This document shows, piece after piece, positions 53,350-64,000 of a DNA stretch of 64,000 nucleotides (positions are counted from its first letter, which is position 1; the number at the start of each line of letters is the position of its first letter). The position numbers and the translations under genes were made by a program. Source of the stretch: Symbiodinium natans (Eukaryota > Sar > Dinophyceae > Suessiales > Symbiodiniaceae); contig CAJNDS010002153.1 in assembly GCA_905221605.1 (NCBI GenBank), positions 31,001 to 95,000 of the forward strand. The letters are read 5' to 3'. Under the pieces are notes generated by a model that saw only the letters and a list, made by a program, of their open reading frames with translations, ran no database searches and was not told where the DNA came from.

Positions 53350-56300
53350 ATGTCGATACTCCATCCTGACTTTGGAACGCAGGCAGTGCTTGCATGCACG
53401 AGTCAAGCTGCACATGCTCGTGCAGTTCGTCGGCATCTTGTGCGTCACAGCGAAAAGAGACGGCTATGCGAATGGGCAGCTGGCGCTACAGCTGGGGTAC
53501 TCGTCGTTCGACTTGCTGGTGGAGCACGCAGACAGTCCACCAGAAGGGCAGCCACAAACAAGTCGCGGGATGTTTCTGTCGCCCATGTGCCGAACTCTCA
53601 TCTTGTCCACGGCACCTGGTACGACCATGTTGGCATGCTAGAGCCAGAGAGAACGCATAGCATGCCACCATCTCAACCAGCAGTTCATTTATTGCAGGCC
53701 CATCGAGACTCATTCAAGTACTTTTTGCAGCATTCGTTTGGCTTCGAGCTGAAGAAAATGGCTCCGAAGGTTAAGTTGACAGAAGATAGCATTGTCCTCA
53801 TATCACAGCCTGAGGCTGAAGTCAGAGGGATCAAGCACTCAGCCAGTTCAAGATCTGCGGTGGGTGAACTTTCGGGCACTGAGCTTTCCAAGGTGCTGCC
53901 TGCAACCTTTCACAATCAGCGTTTTTCTGGGGAGCTCTTGACAGACAGAATCTACTACGTGCAAGGTACCGAATCTGCCGATGTAGCTGAGATGAAAGGA
54001 GACACCTACTTTGCAACAGCCTTTGTCCCCATGATCGTCACCGATTGCGAAACGGGTCTGGCTATCACTGTGCAGGTGAAGATCGGCAGATTTCCCATGC
54101 TGACTGAGTTTGTAAACCTGATAATCGGCGGCAATCCTTACATCATTGCTCACCGGCTTGAGCGAAGCTCCGGGGCATACTTCTCTGTTCAGGCTGTGGA
54201 TGAAGCACCCATGCACGTTGTAGAGCTTGTCACGGAGGAGTACTCGCGAATCCGCTGCAGATGTTTCAAAGCCAAGGATATCGATCAGTTGTCTCTTGAA
54301 ATCCTCATGCCTAAAAGCCGCATTCCTTTGCCTGCATGTCTTGTGCTTCTGGCATTAGGTCTGAAGCCGGAGCAAATCAAACGAGCCCGGAATGCGGGTA
54401 GAATCTGGACAGAGGAATATAACGAGCTGGAATGTGACCCAGATCGTGATGCTTGCACTCTGGCTGCCGCAAAGCTATGTTCCATTCTAGACATCGACGC
54501 AGACATGCGCTTTGGTGGTGATTCGCTGGCTGCCTTTAATTTCAAGAGTAGCTGGTCGTTTTCAAGCAGAGTTGGCCCACTTGGGAGACGCCGTCTGAAC
54601 GAACGACTGGGTTTGGAGCTGTCAGACGATCATTTGACCCCAAAGGACTTCCTAGCAACAACTGACCTTTTGGTGGACTCATTCTTGGGAAGAGTTTCCT
54701 TGCAAGTTGATGACATCGATTCGTTGGTCAACAAGAGACTGCGCTCAGTTGGTCAAAAGATGCAGGGACTTGTTCGCGACTGGCTTGGGCAGGTTCAACA
54801 AAAAGCTGAATGTTTGCCCATCAAGGTGGATGTTGTGCAGGGCACAGGAGTTGTGTCCGTTGGAAGGTACCAAGTGCGTGAGTTGGACAAGTTCTGTGTC
54901 GCACAACTTTGGAAGGAGAACAACCGGCAGTTGTTCGAAGCTGTCAATCCCCTTGCGGAGCTTACGCAGGCTCGTCGAGTCACTCAGGTAAGCGAGCTTG
55001 GACTCGACAAGATCAAGCGTATACAAGGCATTCGCCTTATTCACCCAAGCCACTACGGGCGAATCTGCCCGATTGAAACTGGCGAAGGCATGAGTGCAGG
55101 GATTGTGATGTCAATGTCCTCAAACACACGCGCTACAAGTGACGGAGAGTTGGAAGCACCCCACCAATTGGTGTCAAACGGAGTGTTGCACTTGAGCCAG
55201 CCTTGGGAGTATCTCCTAGCACGGAGCCAATTCGGCTGTCGGGTGGCTCAGTTCGACATCGCCCACGCCGCAGATGGCACGTTGCTTGCACCAGCGAGGC
55301 CCGAGAGGGGAGGCCAACCGGTAGACCAGGCCCCCCCTGAGATGTGGAAGAGACCCGAGAGCGTGACGATGACGCACCTCGGTAAGTTCGGGTCATGCTC
55401 TCCTCTTCAGGTTGAATATGTCGCATGCGGAACTCCCATTTCCGTGGCTGTCGGCTTGATACCGTTTGTCGAGCACGACGACGCGAACCGTGCACTAATG
55501 GGGGCGAAGCATCAACAGCAGGCGGTGCCCCTTATGTGGCCTGAGCGCCCGGTAGTGGGTAGTGGAATGGAGGCGCAGGTCGCCACATACAGTGGACGAA
55601 CTCACTTTTCCGGTGTTGACGGTCACGTTCTATATTCCGATGCGGCCAAGGTGATCACCATCTCTTGCAAGAGCATTTCTCGGGTCAGCGAGCAGATGCG
55701 CACTTTGCGAGAACGCCTTTGTGATTTGTACCTTACAAGTGAGCAGTTAAGTGAATGCACGCAGTTCGAGAACTTCTTGGAGCTTTGCAGGCGGCTGCCT
55801 TATGAACAGCTGCAGCAGCTGTATACTGACATGAGTGCAGTGTGGCCAGAGAAGAAAAGCCAGAAGCAGCGACTAGACAACTGGCTTCTCAGAGTTGGGA
55901 TTAAGGCTTCATTGCAATCCCTGTCACTCCCGCAATCTCCGGAAGAGTGTTCTTTGCCGCCGGGATGGATCGAAACAGAGCTCTGTATTCACACTCAGAT
56001 GGTACACCACGTTACGACAGATTGTGCTCCGACCAAGAAGCACACTTTGGTTCATGACACGGTCACAGTTCGACCAAATGACGCAGTTTGCTCAGGCGAT
56101 ATCGTCTCGGAGGGAGCAGGTATTTCTGGTGGAGAACTGGCGCTTGGCAAGAACCTCGTCGTGGCATACATGCCGTACAATGGTTACAACTACGAGGATG
56201 CTATCGTCATTTCTGACAGATGTGTTCGTGAAGATATCTTGACCTCTGTTCACATAGAAGAGCTGTCTCTGGAGCTAGAAGAAGGTTACGTGCTTGCTGC

Positions 56301-58424
56301 GTCAGAAGACCCTAGAGACGAGGGCTGCAGCACCTACATGCCCAACGGCCTGGCGGTGGAGGGCACCTGGCTGCGGAGCGGGGACCCGGCCATCATGGCC
56401 ATCAGCACACAATGCGAAGATGAAGAACTCAGTACACCAGGCGACGAAACATTCAGAAGGCCCAAGCCCAAGGTCATAAGAGCTCCACCGGATGTCGAGG
56501 GCAGGGTAATTGACAGCAGCATCCGGATCACGGAGAAGCTGGAGTTTGGTGAAACGAAGAAGGTGAAGGTGGCAACTGTGTTAATTGCCGTCCGCTGTCG
56601 CATACAGGTCGGAGACAAGCTTTCTGGCCGACACGGGAACAAGGGTATTGTGGCGAGAATTGTCCCGATTCAAGATATGCCATATTTGCCTGATGGCACT
56701 CCGATTGATGTTTGCTTAAACCCTTTGGGTGTGCCGTCGCGAATGAACGTCGGGCAGATTTTCGAGAACATTCTGGGGAGTGCTGGACGTTGGAATGGAG
56801 AGGAATACCGGGTTGGATCGTTTGATGAGATGTTTGCCGAGGAGGCATCTCGAGGTTTCGAGCCCGGAGTGACATGCAAGCGTACCAAGAATGCATAGGT
56901 TCCGAGCGTCCCACGTGCTTCACTTTTGCTTACTACATGCAACAGTATGCAGCTGGATAGATCGTTCAACAAAAGAAGCGGCTTCATGGCTTTCTTGCCT
57001 AGGCTTGGTCTTCGAAGCCATGCGACGGGCGCAAGTCGGCACGGGCAACAAGTGGCTGTTGGATGCGGCATGTCCAGGAAAGACTCGTGTCTATTGCCTG
57101 CAAGTATTGTGGGAAGTGGGTTTGTTCCACTTTCGATGATTCATTTCAAGTTATCTGCTGTGATTTGTGTGGGCAGGGTGCATGAAAGCGTATGGCGCAA
57201 CATGTTAGGTGTGCAAGCCTTTGCATCACTTTACATCCGGTTCGTCGCAGGAACTTCGCGAGAAAGTGCCAGTAGATTACAATATTATGTGTTAGCACAT
57301 CGGCAAGGCTGCAGGTCAGTGGTAGCCGCGTCAGGGAATGTGAGGCAGTGAGCTCGAACAACGTGGTCTTTGAAACCAAGTGCGGGTGTTTTAGAAGCTC
57401 GCAATTCCAGTTGCTTCTGAGTTCTGACTTGCATGGAGAGCTGGTTGCAACAGGGATCTAGAAGAGATATTCCAGATGCGGAGACTCGGAGTCCAGTTTT
57501 TGCCAGGGGACTAGAGAGGGCATCCGTGCGCTCAGGAGTACACATGAGTACACTGAAAGCATTCCTGGGAGGATGATTTTCTGACTTGCTTGGCTCTGCT
57601 TGGCTCTTTGCCTCGCAAGGTATATGATGGCATGACTGGCAGGCCCTTGGACACACCTGTGACTGCTGGAATCTCGCTACTCGGCATTCTGCATTGCAGA
57701 ATGTGTAGGACTACACTCCCGCAGTAGCAGAACTCTAACCCGAGGTACATCATCAAGCTTTGTCATATGGTCCGTGAGCCTTTGCGGCAGTAGCGAGCCT
57801 TTTCCGTGGTGATTTGTCAGTGTCACTGCCTGACCTTGCTTTGGAACTTGAGGACAAGTTGCACGCGCGTCCTGCTACCACCCGGAGTCTGCAGCAGGGA
57901 GATCAATACGGGAGGGGGTATCACGCCGCTTTGCTGGCGAGTGGTCGTGTGCTGCGTTTTGGCCTTGTTTGCTTGGGGGCAAGCATCTTGCCTCAGCTGC
58001 ATCTGATAAGGCCATTACGCAGCAACCTATCAAGGGACGCATCCTAGTGGCATTCAGACAGCAGGGTCGAAGCAACAGGCAGCACCTTGGCTAGGCTCCG
58101 GTGTTCTTGCGGCGTTGATTCTCTGATCTCTCTGCGTGCGTCGAGGCAGTAGAGGTGGTGGCTTGCGTTTGGGGGAGATGGAAGTCTCCGCGCTTATTGG
58201 ACACGGAGCAGGAGCAACTCTGCAGGACCCTCCCGCTGGCAGTGAGAGTACTATGAGCTTTGAAATCAAGCTTTTTAGAATAGACTTGTCCGTGTGCTCT
58301 GCATTTCTTGCTTGCAGAAATTGTGCGACCGGTTCCTTCAGTGGAGGAGCTAATGACTGTGAAGTCCGATGACGTGCAGGGCCGGGCAGAGGTCTTCAAG
58401 AGCCTCTTCGAAGGCCAGATATGA
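53350..58424 (+). CDS. rpoB: plastid/bacterial-type RNA polymerase beta subunit, six exons
   Basis: Beta subunit of a bacterial-type RNA polymerase, in an alga expected to act in the plastid. Exons: 53350-56854, 57003-57088, 57620-57695, 57821-57917, 58150-58241 and 58342-58424 (stop TGA). They sum to 3939 bases (1312 residues), a multiple of three. Landmarks: HRDSFKYFLQHSF near the start of the conserved part, LDDID-like region, NPLAELTQARR, HPSHYGRICPIETGEG (TPEG in relatives), NRALMGAKHQQQAVPL, AYMPYNGYNYEDAIVIS, GDKLSGRHGNKG, then across introns FDEMFAEEASRG|LVF, KTR|VYDGMTG, DKLHAR, GGGLRLGEMEV and EELMTVKSDDVQGR. Donors are GT except GC at 57696. The first ATG in frame is 53350; the about 110 residues before the conserved part could be a targeting leader. 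An additional 5' exon is possible. Confidence 0.9.
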
Positions 58425-61212
58425 AGCATCAAGCAATTTCGAAAGGCTTGGTCATAAAACATCTTTCCAACATTTTGCAACAGGAAGCCGAGTCTTCGCT
58501 TGTTGCTTGTTTCATTCCATTTCGTCAGGGTGCGACGTTGCACTTCCGGCGGGTGCCACTTCAGAAGGGCCGCTCGGTGGCAAGCTTTTCCCTATGGTAG
58601 CATAGTGCTCAGAAGCCTCGGAGGAGGTGCTCTCATGCGTGGTTTGAGGAACCTTCTTTGAAGCTGCAGGTACTTGGCATTCAGACGAGAGTTAGCAGCC
58701 AGTGGCTTGGTTCTCTCAGAGGGTGCGTGGTCGGACGATGAGCTGTTGTAAGTGCAGAGCGCTTTCAATACTGGATGTTAACACCAGTGCCCGCCTGGTC
58801 CAGTCAGCGCGACTGCACCAGTGCTGGAATCCAAAAAGGCAGTTCGTGCTGAGTGAGTGTTTCATGTCAGTGCAGAAGAGGCACTTCTGTTCGGAATCCC
58901 CAGTCCCACAAGCGCTGCCCGTCACATGTACCACAGATTCGCCTATTTTCGTGCAGGAAGCCGACCTTTTGCCTGATGCAGGCATCTGGACGTGTGGAGC
59001 CCACGGGGCAAGTAGAGCACTGTGTTGACTGTGTTGTATGTTCGCGAAGCGAGGTGCCTCCCATCCACCGTGGCAAACGTTTCCCTGTTAGTTGGGAGGC
59101 AGGGTGAGTTATTCTCCAAAAGGCGTACATGTCACCCACGTTCCGTGAGGGTTTTGTGTCAAAGCATCCGCTAGTGTCTGACTGTGGCGCGTCAGGTTGT
59201 TGCTTAGTTTTGCCGTCAACGGACCTGCCCTCGACGACGTGTATCCACGCCTTGTTGAGCATCTTCTGGATTATGAGTGATGACTGGTGTGATACCGGTT
59301 GCATGCACAAGCTGACGACTTGAGTGACGCTGCCTCCAGCTGCAGTCGGCCAGGCTACTACTTTCGGCATCTCCCGGCCTCCGGTGACATAGCTGAAAGC
59401 AACACGTCACTGTCTTGGCAAAGATGGTAGAACCACTGCAAGGGCAGTTGTACTTGTCTCAACTTGAAAATCCCTCCTGGGGTCAAGTCGATTGCGGCAT
59501 GGAAAGGAACAGCAACAAAAAGTGTTGTGTGTTGTGGAAGCAGACCCCGAAGACATGGGCATGAATTCACATTCGAACGTTACGTTCAACGCTCGAGAGA
59601 GCTTGCGCAACCTGTTTGTTGCTTGGTGTCCAGACGGCACAGGTGCGATCAGTTCTCATTATGACATGACATGAAGGTTAAATGGCGTTACGTTGTTGTT
59701 AGGTTGCAAGCTTCGATTCAAGGACCTGCAGACACCTGCCTTTTGTGTGTTGCTTAGCGAAGGGTCCAGGCATCAAGGAACTCAGCAGCACCCAGCCCAC
59801 TGCATACTAAATTCAAGAGTCTCGGGACTTGGGACTGGTAGTGCAGACGCGATCAGACGTGAGTTGCCATGGCGTCCAAGCCTCAGCTGCCAGCCGTGCT
59901 GACACAAAGCTTGGTGGCGGGTGGGTACTAGAAGGCCTCGAGAGCTGGTGAAGGCATCCCGTGGCCGAGGTGTGCGCCTCTACCTCGTGAGATCATAAAA
60001 TGGCTTCAAGGTCTGGATCTCTCGTTCAGCAGCATCCTCGGCTCTGGACCGCAGTCTGGAAATGTCTGGAATTTCTCCGGTGTTCCTGCAACCAGCGTTC
60101 ACGCCAGGCATCAAGAACCCAAAACGGGATCTGAGCAATGGCGGCTCTTCGCAGCTTCATGCACTTGCCTGCAGCACTCACAGTGTACAGTGCCTTCTTC
60201 ATCAACCCTAAGTATACAGCCAGGTTACATTGTGGCAGAGATCTTGTCCAGATATCATCCTCAGGACTTTGCGGCGTAGAGCAGAAACTTGCCTTGGCTG
60301 AATGCGTTGGCTGTTTGTTTCCGTCCTTCTTCAGCCTCTTTCGCTCTCCTCTACCTGTTGGGATCAAGCACTCAAGCATAATTATTACTGTGTGGCCCTT
60401 AGCAGGATGTGGACATGAACACGTACGAAAATGGCTCCAGGTTGGAAGCAAAGGCCTTGTAGTACTTTCCTAGTGAAACTGCGTCCGTTCTACTTGCCAT
60501 GTCTTCAGCAGGTTGACAACTGGGAGCAGTTGTACAAGCTTTTCAAGAGGAAGGGCATAGGCTCAGCGTTACCTTTGGACATGGAAAGCTTCTCACCTGC
60601 TATGCTGCCAGTTTCTTATCTGAACATTGGCACTGTTTAATTTGAGAGGCATCTCCAAAGCAGAGTTGCTGCCTCAGCGATTTTGCAAGTGTCTCTTCGA
60701 CACCAAGTCAGCCGCCGGTGTTCAAGGTTTGATCCAGTCATACACTGTGCGCCGGGTGACCTCGCATGTTTCAGCTTCTTCTCACTGAAGAGGAGAATTT
60801 GCTGGTATTTCGGTCGCAAGTGTTTAGCTGGTATGCTTAGAATGCCATTCTTGTCGGGAAGGCTTCATCACAGGAAGTAGGTCGAGCTGATGACAGGTGC
60901 GGCAGTAATGCTCATGCACAAGATTTACACGTTCCTTACCAGATGCGTAGCTCGAGTCTCAGCCGTTGCTTGTTTGATAACAGAGCTGGGTTGGGCCTGT
61001 GTGATGCAAAACAATCATGCACCCCAACATGTCATCTTTTGGCTGGCAGCTCTGTGCCATTCGTGCTCCAGGGTTTGTCAAAAACATCACTGCCCTCAAT
61101 ACCCTCTGCCATCACAGCATGCAATTTTGCCACGAAAGGTACTTCTTAAAAAACGCTGGTTTCAAACAGTTCCGTGGATTGGCTGCGTTGGCATACTTGT
61201 GCAGAGTGAGCA
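58425..61212. other. 2.8 kb between rpoB and the ATP-grasp gene, possible plus-strand exons
   Basis: Coding-like plus-strand pieces include EADPEDMGMNSHSNVTFNAR (about 59530-59600), VDNWEQLYKLFKRKGIG (about 60510-60570) and FCHERYFLKNAGFKQFRGLA (about 61125-61185). They may be exons of a gene ending near or joining the ATP-grasp ORF. No family recognised, no splice model offered. Confidence 0.3.
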
Positions 61213-62283
61213 ATGAGAGCTCTATTGCTCTCTCCTGAGCGACATTTGCAAGGAGCCTGGTTGCTCAACCTGAAATCAGAGATTGAGAGGCACCCGTCTA
61301 TTCGAGTCGCGGTGGACATTGTGGCAATTGAGCATTGGGGGCAGACTCACTTCGACATGTTGGAGCAGTCGCAGTGGAACGTGGCAGTGAACCGAGTGTC
61401 TGATGCCTCCGAGCCTGCTGTTGCCAAGATGGCCATGGTTATCATGAGGCAGCTTGAGCTCCATAGGGTTCCGGTTATCAACCCCTGCTCGGCATATTCA
61501 TTGCTGATGAGTAAGTCCGGGCACCATGCAGTGCTGGGCCTTGCTGGTGTGGCAACGCCAGACTCAGCTTTTGTCAATGGCTTGGGCCTGAAAGATCAAA
61601 AGGATGAATCAGACTCAACGACCTCAACAGCCCTCTCAAAGCTTTCGCAGAGTTGCAGCGGCCTTCAGGAAAAGTTCCCCTTGCTCTACAAGCCATGTGC
61701 TGCAGCTTATGCCAAAGGCGTTGTGACGATTCAAAATGCAGACGACTTGGAAGCCTTCGCTAAGCAGGTCCAGTCCTCTGTCAAATCTCCTTCCGAGTAT
61801 GAGGTGAGTCCTCTGGGAAATGACTTTACAGGATATCTGCAAAAGTTCTGTGCCCCGGACAAGGGACAGTATTTCCGGGTTTTTGTTCTTGATGGTGCCA
61901 TTCAATGCGCGATTAAAGTTGTTCCTCGGGAGTCTGATCTAGGAACTGGTTCGGCTACCTCGACATGTGCCTGCTCGGCAAATAAGACGGCATCATCCCC
62001 ACTCCGGTTTCTGGCGTACTCGCCTACAAACGAGGAGGCCGACGAGGCAGTCCGAATTCTCGCCAAAGTAGCTGGTGCCGACTGCGGATCAGTGGAGTTT
62101 CTCTACTTAGATGGTCAACGCCTCTACTTTGATGTCAATCTGCTATCACACTTGCCAGTTCGCGCTGGAGCTTCCGACGGGTCTCTTTTCCCAGGATTCG
62201 AAGATGCGGACGGCATTTGGTCAGATCGCAACTTCTATGCCGAGCTTGCATCGGTATGCTTGAACAAAGTTGGATCATCTTGA
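61213..62283 (+). CDS. ATP-grasp domain protein
   Basis: 356 codons from ATG at 61213 to TGA at 62283 in one exon. It looks like a RimK/ATP-grasp ligase-type enzyme, which joins a carboxylate to an amine or thiol using ATP (family knowledge). Features: N-terminal pre-ATP-grasp region; FPLLYKPCAAAYAKGVV as the lysine and flexible loop that bind ATP (about residues 155-172); YLQKFCAPDKGQYFRVFVLDG; and GSVEFLYLDGQRLYFDVNLL with the Glu and Asn expected at the metal site near the C-terminus. The substrate cannot be told. An upstream exon ending at TGTGCAG (about 61200) is possible, since an AG lies just before the ATG. Confidence 0.75.
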   Translation: MRALLLSPERHLQGAWLLNLKSEIERHPSIRVAVDIVAIEHWGQTHFDMLEQSQWNVAVNRVSDASEPAVAKMAMVIMRQLELHRVPVINPCSAYSLLMSKSGHHAVLGLAGVATPDSAFVNGLGLKDQKDESDSTTSTALSKLSQSCSGLQEKFPLLYKPCAAAYAKGVVTIQNADDLEAFAKQVQSSVKSPSEYEVSPLGNDFTGYLQKFCAPDKGQYFRVFVLDGAIQCAIKVVPRESDLGTGSATSTCACSANKTASSPLRFLAYSPTNEEADEAVRILAKVAGADCGSVEFLYLDGQRLYFDVNLLSHLPVRAGASDGSLFPGFEDADGIWSDRNFYAELASVCLNKVGSS

Positions 62284-64000
62284 GAGAGACAAAAGCCTGC
62301 TTTGTCCTTGCAGTCAAGTACTTGAAGTGGTTTTGGGGGTGCAGCCATGCAGACTGGGTGCAGCGACTGTAGGTCCAAGCGCACGCGCCAATCCAGGTCC
62401 GGGCCAGCAGATATGTGCAGCACATTCCACCGTGAATTTTACAGTTTGGCACTCGGAAGGAGCTGGTTAACTTCCAGCATGAGCTGCCGTCGTTCATGCG
62501 GGACAGGGTTCGGCTGAGGTCCCGCTGTGTGCGCATCGTGTCGCAGCAAGTCTGTTCCGTGTAGGACACAGCCTCCAAGCGTCTGAAAGATCCGGAAATA
62601 GCCCGGATTCAAGACAACGTCAAGCACTCAGCTGTCCTTGTGCCATGATTTTTCCCAAACTAGCCAGCTGCAAAGGTGGAAAGGACCATCGTTGCCATTG
62701 ACACGCTGGGCGTTTTCCACCAGGCCTAAGATACAGATGCTGCAGCCTAGTGGAGTTGGTAAAGCTCGGAGCATTGGGCGCCGGTGGAACAAGGAGCGTC
62801 GCGCGATCAAAGCTACGGAGGCCCTCAATATCCTCGATGCTTGCTGATAGTTCGCCGCTCTCTCCTTTCCACTTGCCGAGGCTCCTGCTTTGATCAGGCA
62901 AGAACGAAGATTGAGGATGGGCTTGTCACAGGAGAGCTTTGTGGGATGCCGGAGGCTTTGCAAGCCAATCAAGCCATCGCCAAGTCTCGCCGGTCTCGCC
63001 TTTGCTCAGAAGATGCTGGCCAAAGATGCTGGCCTGAAAAAAGCATTCACAGGCTGAATGCAGCATGCAGCATGTAGGTTCATCTTCGAAATACGCACGA
63101 TTGACGAGGAATTAAGTCCGGCTACGAGGTATATAACAAGCATGCATGGCCATGGAGCGTCGCCATGCGAAGACGCTCCTTGTTTCTGCGCTTGCCGCCT
63201 GCTGCGGGCTTTTGGACTCAGAGTGAGTGGCTTTGAGGCCCTTGCATGTGGCAGGATGGCATGACTCACATCCCTTTTAGGTTCGAGCTGCGCATGGCTT
63301 ACATGACCAACATTGTAGGCTGGACAGGGCTCGTAGGTGCTTCTTCATGGATCGCAGGCAGATCACACAACCTCTGGCTGGGTGGCAGGATTGCAGCAGG
63401 CTCGCTGTGTGCCGTGTATGGCACAAAGATCCAGTGCCTTTACCTATTGATTGCTCCGTGCTTCGTGCTTCTTGCATCTGCTTTGCACCAACTTCGCTTG
63501 AGCTTCAGGCGCAAGCAAGGGCTTCGCCACCAGTGCCAGAACGCTCTTGCGGGCAGCCACATTGCCCGGGACGGATGACTTGCCTGGGTACTGCAGTATA
63601 AGTTTAGTGTTGATTTGGGGATCCAAGCAGCATTTGCTGCTTTTGCAGAAGGAGCGAGCGAGCAGTCGGTGAAGCTGAGCAAAAGCTGAAGGCTCAACCG
63701 CTGCAACAAGTGCTGTTTTGCTCTGCAAGTTCTTGCTCCAGCTTTGGACTCATGCCCGAATACAGCCATCTTGTCGAGGCTTATTACATCAACACGGACT
63801 TGGATGATTTTCGCAGGAGTGGTCTTGAACTTACATGCCAGCACTTGGAGCTGGCTCCTCACCTGATCATCGGGAGGGAGCAGGTGCTAACGGTATTGAG
63901 GAAGAGTCGTCAAGGAGCAGGTCGTCCTTGGATCGATTTCCAAAAGAGTAGGAGAAAAGAGTACCAAGTTCTCGAGAGAGTGTGAGACCTTCACGCGCGT
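62284..64000. other. 1.7 kb 3' of the ATP-grasp gene, one possible exon
   Basis: A plus-strand frame at about 63750-63985 reads coding-like (MPEYSHLVEAYYINTDLDDF, then LIIGREQVLTVLRKSRQ) and stops at 63985. A hydrophobic frame at 63246-63578 has weak support. No family recognised. Confidence 0.3.

Noticed and set aside
58342-58344. Exon-6 start of rpoB at the earlier AG (58317 region) giving a longer insertion before EELMTV
   Set aside because: The GT donor at 58242 with the AG at 58340-58341 keeps frame with the smallest insertion relative to other beta subunits; the alternative cannot be fully excluded without transcripts.

Overview
The window looks like nuclear DNA of a dinoflagellate, most likely a peridinin-plastid species such as a Symbiodiniaceae-type alga. 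Four things point this way. Spliceosomal introns have GT, GC and GA donors. A bacterial/plastid-type RNA polymerase beta gene is interrupted by introns and so sits in the nucleus. Plant-type TTTAGGG telomere motifs are present. Large overlapping-ORF Ty1/copia retrotransposons and huge trinucleotide arrays fill most of the space. No bacterial operons, rRNA genes, CRISPR arrays or convincing tRNA genes were seen.

Layout. 1-7.4 kb is repeat-rich: an inverted repeat, an 11-bp GC-rich repeat, long G-runs, a degenerate telomere-derived block with a head-to-head junction, and a 51-bp minisatellite. 7.45-8.77 kb (minus strand) is a multi-exon AlkB-family 2-oxoglutarate dioxygenase gene. 10.6-20.9 kb holds trinucleotide arrays around a minus-strand unit of large ORFs (protein-kinase-like, DXD-glycosyltransferase-like, one unknown). 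20.9-22.8 kb is C-rich satellite and other tandem repeats. 22,792-33,419 is a nearly intact young Ty1/copia element with 272-bp LTRs differing at one position, a 6-bp target duplication, a half-tRNA-type primer site and a purine tract. Its four ORFs step through successive -1 frames and carry, besides Gag/PR/IN/RT/RH, a DNA-methyltransferase-like domain and a 2-oxoglutarate-dioxygenase-like domain. 33.4-34.1 kb is more satellite. 34.8-40.75 kb is a LINE-type element whose 1688-residue ORF fuses an AP-like endonuclease, reverse transcriptase, zinc fingers and a ubiquitin-specific-protease domain. 41.05-42.1 kb is a trinucleotide array. 44.2-48.2 kb is a decayed copia element.

From 53 kb on, host genes dominate: rpoB in six exons (53,350-58,424, plus) and an ATP-grasp gene (61,213-62,283, plus). 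Fragmentary coding stretches at 50-53 kb (minus) and 59-64 kb (plus) look like exons of genes I cannot name.

The main theme is mobile elements that have taken up enzyme domains (base oxidation, methyltransferase, deubiquitinase, kinase, glycosyltransferase) not needed for transposition itself. The kinase/glycosyltransferase unit and the LINE also share many short palindromes with a CAGTG core, suggesting they belong to one family. Exon limits were read by eye from splice motifs and family alignment from memory; they are inferences unless stated otherwise.
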